A DNA stretch of 64,000 nucleotides from the NCBI GenBank assembly GCA_005502915.1, contig SCMT01000003.1, positions 223,523 to 287,522 on the forward strand, given 5' to 3'. The notes below the pieces were generated by a model. It was given only the letters and a program-made list of their open reading frames with translations, made no database searches and was not told where the DNA came from. The stretch's first letter is position 1; each line of letters begins with the position of its first letter. The translations under genes were made by a program, and so were the position numbers. Below, piece by piece: positions 36,020-46,096 of this stretch. The stretch comes from Lysobacteraceae bacterium 2PB (GTDB lineage Bacteria > Pseudomonadota > Gammaproteobacteria > Xanthomonadales > Xanthomonadaceae).

Positions 36020-37633
36020 ATGACGCAGGCACCCCCCGTTCCCGGCAGGCGCAAACTCTTGGTGGGCGGCCTCGCGGCGGGCGTCGCCGCGGCGGCCGGC
36101 TACTTCGGGTTGCGCCACCGTCCGGGCCACGGGGACCTGGTCCCCCACGCGTCGCGCTTCGTCAACCCGCTGCGCATCCCCGGCAAGTCCACCCGACTGG
36201 GCGAGGCCTCGGATGCCGCCGACGCCGGCATCGTCCTGCAGACCGGCATCCATCCGCAGCCGCTGCGCGAAGGCGCGCTGTCCGATGTCTGGGCCTACGC
36301 GCAGCGCACCGCTTCCGGACAGGTGCAGCTCAATCCGACCCTGTTCGCGCGCAGCGGTGGCCGGATGAAGGTCACCCTGGAGAATCGCCTCGGCGACGAC
36401 ACCACCATCCACTGGCACGGCATGACCGTCGACGAAGCCAACGACGGCAGCGGCCTGCATCCGGTGCGCCACGGCGAGCGCCGCGTCTACGAGTTCGACG
36501 TGCGCAATCGCGCCGGCCTGTACTGGTACCACGCGCACCCGCACGGGCAGACCGGCATGCAGGTGCACAAGGGGCTGGCCGGGCTGGTGGTGGTCGAGGA
36601 CGACGAGGAACTGGCGCTGCAGAAGGCGCTGGGCCTGACCTGGGGCGTCGACGACATCGCGCTGTCGATCGCCGACAAGCAGTTCGGCCTGCGCAACAAG
36701 ATCGTGCATGAAGTCGGCGCGGACGACTGGGTCGGCGACAAGGTGCTGGTCAACTGGACGCCCGACCCGGTCTTCGAGGCGCGTCGTGGCTGGCTGCGCC
36801 TGCGCCTGGCCAACACCTCGAACGCACGCCTGTACTGCATCGGTTTCGACGACGAACACAGGCAGCGACTGCCCTTCCACCTGCTCGGCACCGACGGCGG
36901 CCTGCTCGATCGCGCGCACCGCATGGAAAGCGTGTTCCTCGGCCCGGGCCAGCGCGTCGACGTGCTGCTCGACCTCCGCGACCGCTCGCCCGGCGACCTG
37001 CTGATGATGCGCAGCGTGGTCTACGACCCGATGGAGAACGACGTCGGCATCGGACCGCCCGAAGACTTCGCGATGGAGCATCCGGGTGCGATGCCGATGG
37101 GCGAGGACATGGCGCTGATGCTGATCCGCGTGGGCGACAAGCCCGGCGGTGCCGGTGGCGCCCTGCCCGAGCGCCTGTCGACGCATGCCGTGGGCATCCG
37201 CGAGGATGCCGCGCGCCGCCCGTTCCGCCTCTGGATCCAGGATTCCGGGCGCTGGATGATCAACCACTGGAACCATCATCTCGCGCACGGACAGGACGTG
37301 TTCGAGATCCGGCGCGGCAGCGTCGAACGCTGGGACATCACCAACGACATGCGCAGCATGCCGCATCCGATGCACCTGCACGGTTTCCAGTTCGTCGTCA
37401 CCGGCCGTGCCAACAGCCCCAGGCAGGTGTCCGAGCGCGCGATCGACCCGCGCGGGCGTACGCCGCACGACCTGGGCGTGCTCGACACCGTGCTGGTCTG
37501 GCCCGGCGAGACCGTGTCGATCCAGATCGACTTCTCGCAACCTTATGCCGGCCGGCAGCGGTACATGTTCCACTGCCACAACCTCGAACACGAGGACCAG
37601 GGCATGATGATCGGCTTCGCGGTGATCGATTGA
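36020..37633 (+). CDS. multicopper oxidase (CueO/CotA-like)
   Basis: This 537-aa periplasmic oxidase couples one-electron substrate oxidation to reduction of O2 to water. All four copper-binding blocks are present: HWHG (131-134), HAHPH (171-175), HPMHLH (449-454), and HCHNLEHEDQGMM from 518, with His518, Cys519, His520, His524 and axial Met529. The N-terminus has a twin arginine (GRRKLLVGG) before a hydrophobic stretch, which suggests Tat export, though the motif lacks the usual FLK. The start at 36020 is preceded by AGAGG; upstream in-frame starts give a poorer leader. The substrate may be Cu(I), bilirubin-type or phenolic compounds. It converges with the small lipoprotein gene that follows. 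Confidence 0.87.
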   Translation: MTQAPPVPGRRKLLVGGLAAGVAAAAGYFGLRHRPGHGDLVPHASRFVNPLRIPGKSTRLGEASDAADAGIVLQTGIHPQPLREGALSDVWAYAQRTASGQVQLNPTLFARSGGRMKVTLENRLGDDTTIHWHGMTVDEANDGSGLHPVRHGERRVYEFDVRNRAGLYWYHAHPHGQTGMQVHKGLAGLVVVEDDEELALQKALGLTWGVDDIALSIADKQFGLRNKIVHEVGADDWVGDKVLVNWTPDPVFEARRGWLRLRLANTSNARLYCIGFDDEHRQRLPFHLLGTDGGLLDRAHRMESVFLGPGQRVDVLLDLRDRSPGDLLMMRSVVYDPMENDVGIGPPEDFAMEHPGAMPMGEDMALMLIRVGDKPGGAGGALPERLSTHAVGIREDAARRPFRLWIQDSGRWMINHWNHHLAHGQDVFEIRRGSVERWDITNDMRSMPHPMHLHGFQFVVTGRANSPRQVSERAIDPRGRTPHDLGVLDTVLVWPGETVSIQIDFSQPYAGRQRYMFHCHNLEHEDQGMMIGFAVID

Positions 37634-37666
37634 TCGCGGTCGATCGATCATGACGCGGGCCGTGTT

Positions 37667-38128
37667 TCAAAAGCCCTTGCACAGCGTCCACACCTCGCGG
37701 TCGATCTCTTCGAGCAGCGCGTAGCCACGCTTCACGCCTGCGCGCTCGATCATCGCCTTGCGTCTGGCCTTGGCGGCCTTGCACGGATCCGGCGCGGACT
37801 TCGCGGGCCTGCCTGCATGCGACATCGTGCGGGCGGCGCCGCCGCGATTGCGCCGGTCCATCTCCTGCCCGATCGCCCGTGTGCGCGCGGCCGTGGCGGG
37901 ATCCACCGCCACTGCGGAATAGCTGCGTACGTCACGCGTGCGCTGGCCATCTGCACAGGGCATGCCCTGGTAGGCGACATGGCCTTGCGCATCGATGCAG
38001 ACATGGACAGCCGTCGTCGCGCTGGTTTTGGGTGCGGCGGACTCTTTCGCCGTGCATGCCACCGGCAGCATCGACAGCAGCAGGACGGCGACAAGGCAAG
38101 GGAAGACAAAGGCATTCTGCGAGGACAT
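37667..38128 (-). CDS. small exported protein with DUF4124-like segment
   Basis: This 153-aa protein has an N-terminal hydrophobic signal ending in LPVAC, so Cys25 may be lipidated. A segment reading VHVCIDAQGHVAYQGMPC resembles the DUF4124 pattern (Y/C...DaxGxvxYq..PC) seen in many proteobacterial periplasmic proteins, with two cysteines that could form a disulfide. The basic C-terminal half contains further cysteines (PDPCKAAK, WTLCKGF). The function is unknown. It converges with the multicopper oxidase gene (33 bases between stops), and nothing in the context shows its role. Confidence 0.65.
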   Translation of the reverse strand: MSSQNAFVFPCLVAVLLLSMLPVACTAKESAAPKTSATTAVHVCIDAQGHVAYQGMPCADGQRTRDVRSYSAVAVDPATAARTRAIGQEMDRRNRGGAARTMSHAGRPAKSAPDPCKAAKARRKAMIERAGVKRGYALLEEIDREVWTLCKGF

Positions 38129-38237
38129 CGGACGCTCCGTGTGATGGACACGGACAGCATCGCGCTGCGCATGGACGCGGACGATCGGGAAACCTCGCGT
38201 CGCAGGGTCAGGATTTTCCGACAGCGCGGCTTCGCGC

Positions 38238-38633
38238 TCAGGGCATGCGCAGCATCGTCGCCGTGCGCGCGCCCAGCCAGACCAGCAGCAGGCCGCCCGC
38301 CAGCGTCAGCGCGAGATAACCGACCATCGCGCCGCTGCGCTGAGACTTCGCGTACAGCAGGCATTCGAGCATCAGCGCCGAATACGTGGTCAGCGCGCCG
38401 AGCACGCCGACGATCAGGAACGCGCGCCAGTAGAGCGCCGACGGCCCGCGCCCTTCCAGCCAGATCGCGATGAAGCCCGCAGCGAAGGATCCACCGAGAT
38501 TCACCGCGAGCGTGCCCCAGGGCAGGCCGTCGCTGAACTGGCGCAGCAGCCAGCCTCCGACCCAGAAGCGCAGCATGGCGCCGAGCGCGCCGCCGCCCGC
38601 GACCAGCGCCAGTTGCTGCCACCACAGGCTCAC
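38238..38633 (-). CDS. crcB: fluoride exporter CrcB (Fluc)
   Basis: This 131-aa membrane protein has four predicted helices. It matches the Fluc family through GGGALGAMLRFWVGG near the N-terminus, GTLAVNLGGSFAAGF (containing the conserved Asn of the channel), and GVLGALTTYSAL with the helix-break residues of TM3. It exports fluoride as a dual-topology dimer. The start is GTG at 38633, which overlaps the rarA stop (38630-38632), so the two are translationally coupled. Longer in-frame extensions run across rarA and were rejected. It is the last gene of the ftsK-lolA-rarA-crcB operon. No fluoride riboswitch was recognised. Confidence 0.9.
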   Translation of the reverse strand: MSLWWQQLALVAGGGALGAMLRFWVGGWLLRQFSDGLPWGTLAVNLGGSFAAGFIAIWLEGRGPSALYWRAFLIVGVLGALTTYSALMLECLLYAKSQRSGAMVGYLALTLAGGLLLVWLGARTATMLRMP

Positions 38634-39985
38634 GAACGTCCCGCCTTGCGCCGTGCATCCTCGCGCGCCGCGCGCAGGCGGTCGAGCTTGTCCTTGAGCT
38701 TGATCTCCATACCGCGCTCGACGGGCTGGTAGTACACGCGCTCGCCCATCGCATCGGGGAACCCGGTCTGTTCCAGCGCCACGCCGCCTTCGCTGTCGTG
38801 GTCGTAGCGGTAGTCCTTGCCGTAGCCGATCGATTTCATCAGCTTCGTCGGCGCGTTGCGCAGGTGCAGCGGCACCTCCTGCGTGCCGTATTCGTTCACG
38901 TCGCGCTTCGCTGCCTTGTAGGCCGTGTAGGCCGCATTCGATTTCGCAGTGCTGGCCAGGTAGATCGCGACCTGCGCCAGGGCCAGCTCGCCTTCCGGGC
39001 TGCCGAGCCTGTCGAAGGTGTCCCAGGCATCGATCGCCATCTGCAGCGCGCGCGGATCGGCGAGGCCGATGTCCTCCACCGCCATGCGCGTGAGCCGCCG
39101 CGCGAGATAGCTCGGGTCGCAGCCGCCGTCGAGCATGCGCGCCAGCCAATACACGGCGGCATCGGGATTGGAGCTGCGCACGGATTTGTGCAGCGCCGAG
39201 ATCTGGTCGTAGAACTGCTCGCCGCCCTTGTCGAAACGACGCGTGCGGTCGGCGAGCACCTGTTCGAGGATGTCGTCGGTGATCGTGGCCTCGAAAGCCG
39301 TCGCCTCGTCGCCGCCCTCGCCTTCCGCCAGTTCCGCAGCGATCTCCAGCAGGGTCAGGCCGCGACGCACATCGCCGTCCGCAGCGGTGGCGATCAGGCG
39401 GAGCTGCTCTTCGCCGATGCGCAGGCCTCGCCCCCCGAGACCACGTTCGGCATCGTCCAGCGCGCGCTGCAGGGCGATGGCGATGTCCTCGACGGACACC
39501 GCTTCCATCACATGCACGCGGCAGCGCGACAGCAGTGCGGAGTTCAGCTCGAACGACGGGTTTTCGGTGGTCGCACCGACGAAAACGATCGTGCCGCGTT
39601 CGATGTGCGGCAGGAACGCGTCCTGCTGGGTCTTGTTGAACCGGTGCACCTCGTCGACGAACAGCACCGTGCGCCGACCTTCGGCGAAGCGCTGCGCGGC
39701 CTCGGCCAGCACCTGGCGCACTTCGGGCAATCCGCAGAGCACGGCGGAGATCGCGCGGAAGTCGGCATCGGCATACTGCGCGAGCAGCAGCGACAGCGTG
39801 GTCTTGCCGCAGCCCGGCGGGCCCCAGAGGATCATCGAATGCACGCGCCCGGATTCGATCGACTTGCGCAGCGCCGAGTTCGGCGCCAGCAGGCGACGCT
39901 GGCCGACCATGTCGTCGAGCGTGCGCGGACGCATGCGCTCGGCGAGCGGTCGAAGGGCGTCGGCCGGGGCGTCGAAGAGGCTCAT
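38630..39985 (-). CDS. rarA: replication-associated recombination protein A (MgsA/WRNIP1 family)
   Basis: This 451-aa AAA+ ATPase acts at stalled replication forks. Walker A is GPPGCGKTT (Lys61) and Walker B is VLFVDEVHRF. A sensor-type GATTENPSF and the family C-terminal domain (from about residue 250, with LARRLTRMAVEDIGLADPRA) are present. Length is normal. It sits between the 220-aa periplasmic protein gene and crcB on the minus strand, downstream of lolA and ftsK, and shares a stop/start overlap with crcB. Confidence 0.93.
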   Translation of the reverse strand: MSLFDAPADALRPLAERMRPRTLDDMVGQRRLLAPNSALRKSIESGRVHSMILWGPPGCGKTTLSLLLAQYADADFRAISAVLCGLPEVRQVLAEAAQRFAEGRRTVLFVDEVHRFNKTQQDAFLPHIERGTIVFVGATTENPSFELNSALLSRCRVHVMEAVSVEDIAIALQRALDDAERGLGGRGLRIGEEQLRLIATAADGDVRRGLTLLEIAAELAEGEGGDEATAFEATITDDILEQVLADRTRRFDKGGEQFYDQISALHKSVRSSNPDAAVYWLARMLDGGCDPSYLARRLTRMAVEDIGLADPRALQMAIDAWDTFDRLGSPEGELALAQVAIYLASTAKSNAAYTAYKAAKRDVNEYGTQEVPLHLRNAPTKLMKSIGYGKDYRYDHDSEGGVALEQTGFPDAMGERVYYQPVERGMEIKLKDKLDRLRAAREDARRKAGRS

Positions 39986-40079
39986 TGCAGTGGCGGGCGC
40001 GAAGGCGCCATCGAAGCGCGGCGATCGGGAAACGGAAGACGACCTACGTTAACACCTGACGCGCCGGAGGGGCGCGCGC

Positions 40080-40742
40080 TCAGCCGGCCGGAGGCACCTG
40101 CGGCATCGTGCTTTCGAGGACGTAGGCCACGCGCAGCCAGACCTTCTGCTCGCGGTCGTAGAGGGCTTCGATGCGCGCCGGAGCGGCACCATCGCGACCG
40201 AAGTCCGCGGTACCCGACGCATCGATGCGCAGGTAGCGATGTCCCGATTCGACGGTGGCGATGCGGTCCAGCTGGAGCCAGACCTTCTGGTAGCCGAATT
40301 CCTTCGCCAATTGCGCGATCACGCGCTCCTCGGCTTCGCGGATCAGCCCGGAATCGTTCGGCACCTGACGTCCACCGGGACCGGCGACGCCGATGCTCAA
40401 CTCGGGATAGCCAGCGCTCTCGTACAGGCTGTCGTACAGGGTACTGAAACGGAAGCCGAGCCATTCCCGGGCACCATCGATCTGCAATTCCCCCTGGCCG
40501 CTCACGACACGATCACGCAGGCTGCTGACCCGCACGTCGATCTGGCCGAGGCGGATCTTCACCGCGCGACCGCCCAGTTGTTCGGACAGGGCCCCGACGA
40601 GCGCGGCGGCGACCACGCCGTCGAGGGTCTCCCGCTCGCGCGCCTCCAGCGTGCGGACATCGACCGCAGGCTTCGCGGCGAAGGTCGACGGGGCCGTGCC
40701 GATGAGCAGGACGGCGAGAAATGGCGCGAGCAGGCGATTCAT
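40080..40742 (-). CDS. periplasmic protein of unknown function between lolA and rarA
   Basis: This 220-aa protein has a clear signal peptide (MNRLLAPFLAVLLIGTAPSTFAA) from ATG 40742. The mature part has alternating charged strands and one helical stretch (GLIREAEERVIAQLAKEFG). No family or catalytic motif is recognised. It begins 37 bases after the lolA stop and ends 94 bases before rarA, so it is a member of the ftsK-lolA-rarA operon. That suggests an envelope function, but nothing more specific can be supported. The frame continues upstream into lolA, but that part is shadow sequence. Confidence 0.7.
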   Translation of the reverse strand: MNRLLAPFLAVLLIGTAPSTFAAKPAVDVRTLEARERETLDGVVAAALVGALSEQLGGRAVKIRLGQIDVRVSSLRDRVVSGQGELQIDGAREWLGFRFSTLYDSLYESAGYPELSIGVAGPGGRQVPNDSGLIREAEERVIAQLAKEFGYQKVWLQLDRIATVESGHRYLRIDASGTADFGRDGAAPARIEALYDREQKVWLRVAYVLESTMPQVPPAG

Positions 40743-40779
40743 GCGCAGCAGAACGACAAAAGGCGGAGCATCGGGCCGG

Positions 40780-41421
40780 TCACTGCGCCCCGACGACATC
40801 CACGCCCTTCGGGACCGTGAAGCGGAAGGTATCGGCGGCGAAGCTCGGGTTGCGCTTCCAGCCGCTGAAGCGGATGTCGGTGCGCTGCCCCAGGGCATCG
40901 ACGATCTCCATCCGCACCAGCGCGTCGCCGGCATCGAAACCCAGCCGGGCATTGCGGAAGCCCGATTCCTCGCCGCGCTTGGGCAGGATCTCCAACCAGG
41001 TCAGGCCTTCGCGGCTGCCGGCATCCTTGAGCGTGAAATCGCGATCGAGTTTCTTCGGGTCGACCAGTGCGGCGAGCGGGCTGTTCTGCTCTTCCTCGCC
41101 CTGCGGACGGGTGCTCACCTGCGAAAGATCTGGGTCGTAGATCCACACCGCCTTGCCGTCGGCGACGATCAGCTGCGGCGCCGGCTTCACGTATTCCCAG
41201 CGGAACAGCCGCGGCGCGGACAGGGCGACACGACCGGACGAAGACTCCTTGCGCTGCCCCTTGCTGTCGAACACCTGCTGGCTGAACTGGCCGTCGAGAC
41301 CCTTCAGGCTGCGGGTGAAGGCATCGAAGGATTCGCGTCCACCGGCCTGCGCCTGCGTGGCGGCGGCCAGACCAAGGATGAGCGCGAAGGCGGGCGACAG
41401 GAAGCGGGCGGCTTGGGTCAC
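40780..41421 (-). CDS. lolA: outer-membrane lipoprotein carrier protein LolA
   Basis: This periplasmic chaperone takes lipoproteins from LolCDE to LolB. With a GTG start at 41421 it has 213 aa and a signal peptide ending AATQAQA-GG. Family features include GQFSQQVFDSKGQ, LFRWEYVKPAPQLIVADG, and YDPDLSQVSTRP. The only upstream ATG (41514) would place 31 residues before the signal peptide, so GTG is preferred although its ribosome site is weak. It lies 115 bases downstream of ftsK on the same strand and is followed by the periplasmic 220-aa protein gene and rarA, an arrangement common in Xanthomonadales (recalled). Confidence 0.9.
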   Translation of the reverse strand: MTQAARFLSPAFALILGLAAATQAQAGGRESFDAFTRSLKGLDGQFSQQVFDSKGQRKESSSGRVALSAPRLFRWEYVKPAPQLIVADGKAVWIYDPDLSQVSTRPQGEEEQNSPLAALVDPKKLDRDFTLKDAGSREGLTWLEILPKRGEESGFRNARLGFDAGDALVRMEIVDALGQRTDIRFSGWKRNPSFAADTFRFTVPKGVDVVGAQ

Positions 41422-41536
41422 GGGGCGGTCTCTCGGAAGGCGTGGGACGAAGTCTGAACGGGCCAGGCTGAACACGAGTTTGCAGGCCCGCCCTGCCTGC
41501 GCGGCCCCGTTCATCCCATGATCTGGCCGGCCTCGG

Positions 41537-43900
41537 TCAGCGCGGCGGGGGCGGTGCGAGTACGGATCGGTCGCCGTTGTGCTCGGGCGGCGACACCACG
41601 CCGGCCGCTTCCATCGCCTCGATCAGGCGCGCGGCACGGTTGTAGCCGATCTTGAGCCGCCGCTGGACGCCGGAAATCGACGCGCGACGGCTCTCGGTGA
41701 CGATCTTCACCGCTTCGTCGTACAGCGGGTCGCTTTCGTCCCCCGCCCCGCCGCCGCTCTCCGGCAGGCCGGTCGGACCGACGACGACGCCGTCGCCCAT
41801 GGTCTGCACTTCTTCCAGCACGCCTTCGATGTAATCGGGGCCGCCGCCGATCTGCTTGAGGTGCTCGACCACGCGATGCACTTCCTCGTCGCTGACGAAG
41901 GCGCCATGGACGCGCTCGGGCATCGCCGTGCCGGGCGGCAGGTAGAGCATGTCGCCGTGGCCGAGCAGGGTCTCGGCACCGCTCTGGTCGAGGATGGTGC
42001 GCGAGTCGATCTTGCTCGACACCTGGAACGCGATGCGGGTCGGGATGTTGGCCTTGATCAGGCCGGTGATCACGTCCACCGACGGCCGCTGGGTGGCGAG
42101 GATCAGGTGGATGCCGGCGGCGCGGGCCTTCTGCGCCAGTCGGGCGATCAGCTCCTCCACCTTCTTGCCGACGATCATCATCATGTCGGCGAATTCGTCG
42201 ATGAAGATGACGATGAACGGCAGCGGCTCCAGGGCCGGCGGCGCTTCCTGCAGGTCGGGATTCGCGCGGAACAGCGGATCCAGCATCGGCTGGCCGGCGT
42301 CCTGCGCGTCCTTGATCTTCTTGTTGAAGCCGGCGAGGTTGCGCACGCCGACGGCACTCATCAGCTTGTAGCGGCGCTCCATCTCGGCCACGCACCAGCG
42401 CAGGCCGTTCGCGGCCTCCTTCATGTCGGTGACCACCGGCGCCAGCAGGTGCGGGATGCCCTGGTAGACGCTCAGTTCGAGCATCTTCGGGTCGATCATC
42501 AGCATCCGCAGGTCCTTGGCGCTGGCCTTGTACAGCAGCGACAGCACCATCGCGTTCACCGCGACCGACTTGCCCGAGCCGGTTGTGCCGGCGACCAGCA
42601 GGTGCGGCATGCGCGCCAGGTCGGCCACCGTCGGCCGGCCGGCGATGTCCTTGCCCAACGCCAGGGTCAGCGGGCTGGTGGACTTGTCGTATTCCTTCGA
42701 ACGCAGCAGTTCGCTGAGATAGATCATCTCGCGATGGGTGTTCGGGGTTTCCAGGCCGATCACCGACTTGCCCGGGATCACGTCGACCACGCGCACCGAC
42801 TTCACGCTCAGGCCGCGCGCGATGTCCTTGTCCAGCGAGCTGATGGAGCTGACCTTGATGCCCGGGGCCGGCTCGATCTCGAAGCGGGTGATGACCGGAC
42901 CGGGATACGCGCCGACCACCTGCGCGTCGATGCGGAAGTCCTTGAGCTTGAACTCGATCTGCCGCGACAGGGTTTCCAGCGTGGTCTCGTCGTAGCCCTT
43001 GGGCTGCGGCTTGGGGTCGTCGAGCAGGGACAGCGGCGGCACGCCGCTTGGGTCCGCGACGTGGAACAGCGGGATCTGCTGCTCGCGCTTGGCGCGGTCG
43101 CTCTTTTCCACGACCGGTGCCGGCGGCGGCTCGATCTTGACCGGTTCGCGCTTGGCGCGCTTCTCGGTCTCGACCTTGCGCACTTCCTCGCGTTCCTCGC
43201 GCATCGCCCGCGCAGCCTGCCATTCGCTGGCCTGCTGGGTGCCCTTGCGGAACATCGGCGGGATCTTCAGGACCCACTGGCCGATGCGGTCCATGACCGC
43301 CAGCCAGGACAGCCCGGTCGCCAGGGTCACCGAAATGAGAAACAGGGCGATCAGGAAGAGGTTCGCGCCCACCGGCCCGAAGCCCCGGAACAGCGAGCGG
43401 CCGGTGATCTGGCCGAGGATCCCGCCAGCACCCGCGGAAAAGTCCGGCGCGGCGCCGATCTTCATGTGCAGCAAGCCGGCGGCGGCGACCAGGAAGCCGA
43501 CGATGCCCACCAGGCGCAGCGCCGGCCCGAGGTCGGCATCGCCGTCGCCATCGCTGTCCATGCCGAACAGCGCGATCCACGCCACCGCACCGAGGATCAG
43601 CGGCAGCAGGAAGGCGACGTAGCCGCAGAGGTAGAGCATGACGTCCGCCAACCAGGCGCCGACCCGGCCGCCGGCGTTCTGCAGCGGCGCGGTCACGCTG
43701 CCCGAATGGGACCAGCCGGGATCGGTGGGCGAGAAGGTGAACAGGCAGACCAGCAGGTACAGCAGGAAGGGCGCGATCATGATCAGCGCGATGTCGCGCA
43801 CCAGCCGCTGCCGCCTCGGGTTGCGGGCGGTCGCCTCGGCCGCGACTGCGGCGGTGCGTCGGGCTGCCTTGCTGCTGCGTTCTGGAAGCTCGCGTGCCAC
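41537..43900 (-). CDS. ftsK: DNA translocase FtsK
   Basis: This 787-aa septal DNA translocase coordinates chromosome dimer resolution with division. The N-terminal part has four to five membrane helices within about residues 35-200, then a Lys/Glu-rich linker. The alpha/beta motor follows with Walker A TTGSGKS near residue 437 and Walker [15 protein letters not shown]. The C-terminal winged-helix gamma domain contains [21 protein letters not shown], which reads KOPS sites. The start is GTG at 43900. The total length is typical of FtsK with a short linker. It heads the minus-strand operon with lolA, the 220-aa protein gene, rarA and crcB. Confidence 0.94.
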   Translation of the reverse strand: MARELPERSSKAARRTAAVAAEATARNPRRQRLVRDIALIMIAPFLLYLLVCLFTFSPTDPGWSHSGSVTAPLQNAGGRVGAWLADVMLYLCGYVAFLLPLILGAVAWIALFGMDSDGDGDADLGPALRLVGIVGFLVAAAGLLHMKIGAAPDFSAGAGGILGQITGRSLFRGFGPVGANLFLIALFLISVTLATGLSWLAVMDRIGQWVLKIPPMFRKGTQQASEWQAARAMREEREEVRKVETEKRAKREPVKIEPPPAPVVEKSDRAKREQQIPLFHVADPSGVPPLSLLDDPKPQPKGYDETTLETLSRQIEFKLKDFRIDAQVVGAYPGPVITRFEIEPAPGIKVSSISSLDKDIARGLSVKSVRVVDVIPGKSVIGLETPNTHREMIYLSELLRSKEYDKSTSPLTLALGKDIAGRPTVADLARMPHLLVAGTTGSGKSVAVNAMVLSLLYKASAKDLRMLMIDPKMLELSVYQGIPHLLAPVVTDMKEAANGLRWCVAEMERRYKLMSAVGVRNLAGFNKKIKDAQDAGQPMLDPLFRANPDLQEAPPALEPLPFIVIFIDEFADMMMIVGKKVEELIARLAQKARAAGIHLILATQRPSVDVITGLIKANIPTRIAFQVSSKIDSRTILDQSGAETLLGHGDMLYLPPGTAMPERVHGAFVSDEEVHRVVEHLKQIGGGPDYIEGVLEEVQTMGDGVVVGPTGLPESGGGAGDESDPLYDEAVKIVTESRRASISGVQRRLKIGYNRAARLIEAMEAAGVVSPPEHNGDRSVLAPPPPR

Positions 43901-44271
43901 CGTGTCGGGATGCCTGAAGAAGTTCGCCTAGGGGGCTGATGTTACAGGGAAAAAGCCTTGACGGCATGACAGGGAGCGCGGTCTGGACGACATCCTGCCA
44001 CGACGCGATGCCGCGACGCCATCGATCCATTCCCGAACGACGAACGCGGGCGCGGACGGCACGCACTTGCCGCACCGCAGCATCCGCTTGCGACGCGGGC
44101 ACCGTGCGCCGCTGGAAAAGTTATTTGTACAATCGTGACCCAGTTCGCGATCCGATTTCCCGGCGCGGGCCCGCGACACCGGATCCAGTGGCTATCATCG
44201 GCCAGTTGCATGGGGGACACGCCGTCCAGCGCGTACGCCCCGCCCTCGCACAACAACGGAGAGTCAGCGAA
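43901..44271. other. divergent intergenic region between ftsK and the secreted peptidase gene
   Basis: These 371 bases hold the promoters of both neighbours; no gene is supported. A palindrome TTGTACAA lies at 44125-44132 and overlaps a TACAAT (44128-44133) that could be a plus-strand -10, but no good -35 lies 16-18 bases upstream. Confidence 0.3.
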
Positions 44272-45957
44272 ATGGCGTCAACCCGTTTTTCGAGCGGCCG
44301 TCTTGGCCGCGTCGCACTGGGCCTTGCCCCCCTCCTGCTTGCCCTGGTCGCAGCGCCTGCGTTCGCGGCACGCAAGCCACCGCCGCCGCAGGTGCCGGCG
44401 ATCGACTGGGCGCCGTGCATCGAGGGCATCGAGAACCTCGACTGCGCGACCGTGAAGGTGCCGCTGGACTACCGCAATCCCTACGGCCACAAGACCACCC
44501 TGTCGCTGGCCCGCATCCCGGCAGCCGACCAGCGCAACAAGATCGGCACGCTGTTCCTGAACCCGGGCGGCCCGGGCGCCTCGGGCGTCGACCTGATCTA
44601 CAACGGCTTCGGCGATGTCCTGAATGAAATCCTGCGCGGCCGCTTCGACATCGTCGGCTTCGACCCGCGCGGCATTGGCGAGTCCACGCCGATCCAGTGC
44701 TGGGACAGCGAAGACGACCGCAATGCCGACTTCCGCGGCCAGCCGATCTTCCCGTACCGCGCCGCGCAGGAGCGTCCGTTCTTCGACGTCTACCGCAACG
44801 TCGCCTACAAGTGCTTCGCCAACGCCGGCAAGCAGCCGATCCTCAACTTCATGACCACCGGCGATGTCGCGCGCGACCTCGACCTGCTGCGTCGCGCGGT
44901 CGGCGACAGCCAGCTGAACTACCTCGGCTACTCGTACGGCTCGTTCATCGGCAGCACCTACGCAAACCTCTTCCCGCGCAACATCCGCGCGATGGTCATC
45001 GACGGCGTGCTGGATCCGCGCCAGTGGAGCAGCGGCTGGCAGATCAAGACCGACCGCGTCGGCGCCTACCACGTGCTGCTGGAGTTCTTCCGCCAGTGCG
45101 ACCTGGCGGGCAAGGATTGCGTGCTCGGCGGCGAGCGCGGCTCGAAGGCCCGCTTCGATGTCATCCTCGCCGAGGCCCGCCGGCAGGGCACGATCGTCAT
45201 CGGCGAAGGCAGCGACGTGTTCGAGTATGGCTACGACGAAGTGGCCGCGGATGCGTCCAGCCTGATGTATTCGCCGGAACAGTGGCCGGCCTATGCGAAC
45301 TTCCTCGACCTCCTGAACCGGGCGCTCACCGGCGAGAAGGGCGCGAAGAAGGCCGCGCTGGCCAGCCGCCGCGCGATCGAAAAGGCCTTCGCCGATGCCG
45401 GCCCCGTGCAGCGTGCGTTCTACGACAACAGCTTCGAGGCCTACTTCGGCAACCACTGCTCGGACGCGTCCTATCCCTACGGCTTCGAGTGGTACTCGGC
45501 GATCGGCAAGTACGCCGACGCGGGCTCGTTCATGGGCCCGAACTGGTGGTGGCTCAATGCGGCCTGCGCGGCCTGGCCGAAGGGCCCGAACCGCTACACG
45601 GGCCCGTGGAAGACCGGCACCTCCTCCCGCGTGCTCGTGATCGGCAACTACTTCGATCCGGCCACCAACTATCGCGGCGCGGTCCAGACCCAGAAGCTGC
45701 TTCGCGGCAGCCGCCTGCTGTCCTACGCCGGCTGGGGCCATGTCGCGTCCTACACCGGCCGCAGCCAGTGCGTGGACGACTTCGTCACCGACTACCTGAT
45801 CAACGGCACCGTGCCGCCGAAGAAGGTCGTCTGCCCGGCCGCGCCCAACCCCTTCGTCTTCGCCAAGACCAAGGCCAGGGCCGGCAGGTCGGTGGTGATG
45901 CCGATGACCGGCCTGCCGACGCTCAAGCCGCTGACGCCGGCCACGCGCCCGCGCTGA
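44272..45957 (+). CDS. secreted alpha/beta-hydrolase, tripeptidyl-aminopeptidase-like (S33/TAP)
   Basis: This 561-aa protein has a signal peptide (residues 1 to ~33, ending APAFAA). The hydrolase fold has an oxyanion region FLNPGGPGASG and nucleophile Ser221 in GYSYG. A C-terminal TAP-like region carries the acid (VIGNYFDPATNY) and the histidine (YAGWGHVASY). This arrangement matches Streptomyces tripeptidyl aminopeptidase and proline iminopeptidase relatives that release N-terminal peptides. Periplasmic or extracellular location is expected. The start at ATG 44272 follows ACGGAGAG; longer in-frame extensions lack a signal peptide. A hairpin at 45984-46001 ends the unit. Confidence 0.85.
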   Translation: MASTRFSSGRLGRVALGLAPLLLALVAAPAFAARKPPPPQVPAIDWAPCIEGIENLDCATVKVPLDYRNPYGHKTTLSLARIPAADQRNKIGTLFLNPGGPGASGVDLIYNGFGDVLNEILRGRFDIVGFDPRGIGESTPIQCWDSEDDRNADFRGQPIFPYRAAQERPFFDVYRNVAYKCFANAGKQPILNFMTTGDVARDLDLLRRAVGDSQLNYLGYSYGSFIGSTYANLFPRNIRAMVIDGVLDPRQWSSGWQIKTDRVGAYHVLLEFFRQCDLAGKDCVLGGERGSKARFDVILAEARRQGTIVIGEGSDVFEYGYDEVAADASSLMYSPEQWPAYANFLDLLNRALTGEKGAKKAALASRRAIEKAFADAGPVQRAFYDNSFEAYFGNHCSDASYPYGFEWYSAIGKYADAGSFMGPNWWWLNAACAAWPKGPNRYTGPWKTGTSSRVLVIGNYFDPATNYRGAVQTQKLLRGSRLLSYAGWGHVASYTGRSQCVDDFVTDYLINGTVPPKKVVCPAAPNPFVFAKTKARAGRSVVMPMTGLPTLKPLTPATRPR

Positions 45958-45983
45958 CCCATCCCGCAGACCGCCCAACCGAC

Positions 45984-46001
45984 CCCCCGCTCCGGCGGGG
46001 G
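45984..46001 (+). terminator. hairpin after the secreted peptidase gene
   Basis: A 7-bp all-GC stem (CCCCCGC at 45984-45990, GCGGGGG at 45995-46001) closes a four-base TCCG loop and is followed by TTCGCATTT, 26 bases after the stop codon. It is probably an intrinsic terminator with a short T-tract. Confidence 0.5.
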
Positions 46002-46096
46002 TTCGCATTTCCGGCAGGCTGCGCCCTGCCTGCGCCGGCATCGCCCCACCGCTTCCGGGTTACCCTATGCGGCCGTTTTCGTGCCGCCCGCCGCCC

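Noticed and set aside
26289..36023. Two very long plus-strand frames (26289-31064 and 32154-36023) opposite the giant gene
   Set aside because: Arg/Val/Gly-biased shadow translations; the minus strand carries recognisable repeat domains and a signal peptide.
35622..36032. Upstream extension of the 2973-aa protein to 36032
   Set aside because: The added ~137 residues are Arg/Pro-rich and would bury the signal peptide; ATG 35621 has a strong ribosome site.
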